Origin: JBLHGU01 sp047615875
GTDB lineage: Bacteria; Pseudomonadota; Gammaproteobacteria; Arenicellales; CAJQKF01
NCBI GenBank assembly: GCA_047615875.1
Contig: JBLHGU010000141.1
Span: forward strand, 1-12,664
DNA: 12,664 bases
Reading direction: 5' to 3'
Shown: positions 12,663 to 12,664 of the stretch, piece by piece
Layout: each line of letters opens with the position of its first letter
How positions within the stretch are numbered: position 1 is the first letter of the stretch
The notes under the pieces: model-generated
Database searches by the model: none
What the model saw: the letters and a program-made list of their open reading frames with translations, nothing else
What the model was told of the DNA's origin: nothing
Made by a program: the position numbers and the translations under genes

Positions 12663-12664
12663 CA

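Larger units (their letters stand above)
12005..12664 (-). mobile_element. 3' part of a group II intron (maturase C-terminus, domain V and probable domain VI), running off the window
   Basis: The intron enters from the right edge on the minus strand: maturase to 12069, domain V from 12065, then a short hairpin CCAGA-UAAA-UCUGG (12013-12026) where domain VI should be. A bulged branch-point A is not obvious. The 3' end is placed near 12005 only because the next intron seems to begin at 12004; there is little or no exon between them. Confidence 0.7.

Overview
The window looks like part of a gammaproteobacterial chromosome. The GC content appears moderate, the operons are compact, and it carries a CbrA-type transporter/kinase fusion and a Tat-exported binding protein of a type I recall from marine proteobacteria. 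The taxon is an inference; no rRNA or tRNA is present to settle it.

Layout. (1) 1-828 (+) is the tail of a chimeric reading frame: a SulP anion-permease fragment runs in frame into a TPR-like tail of the kind found at the C-terminus of cyclase/ATPase proteins. (2) 911-6033 (-) is a complete five-gene ABC importer of the branched-chain amino acid/amide family (HAAT). Transcription order is Tat-signal binding protein, permease (livH type), permease (livM type), ATPase (livG type), ATPase (livF type). Two strong hairpins separate the binding-protein gene from the rest. (3) 6034-6286 is a divergent control region with a good sigma70-like promoter for the importer and three copies of a TTTRCARC motif. 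(4) 6287-11242 (+) holds a regulator of the short-chain-fatty-acid type (XRE HTH, degenerate IrrE-like region, C-terminal Cys cluster), a stand-alone receiver protein, a 65-residue two-helix membrane protein, and a 906-residue sodium/solute symporter-STAC-histidine kinase fusion. (5) 11243-12664 is mobile DNA read on the minus strand: the 3' part of one group II intron (maturase C-terminus and domain V) followed directly by the 5' part of a second, different group II intron whose maturase breaks off after about 25 residues.

How it may work together. The transporter-kinase probably senses or imports a small carboxylate or amino acid and phosphorylates the adjacent receiver. That receiver has no output domain. 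The regulator encoded just upstream contains, around residues 136-195, a segment that aligns without gaps to the phosphoacceptor (DHp) helices of the kinase, with the histidine in register. This suggests, as a hypothesis, a His-Asp-His relay or docking route from membrane kinase to receiver to transcription factor, with the divergent importer as a likely target. This is the most interesting feature of the window.

The intron region looks decayed. The maturase has Thr-Arg where the catalytic Asp pair of the YADD motif belongs, and the second intron has lost its 3' half.
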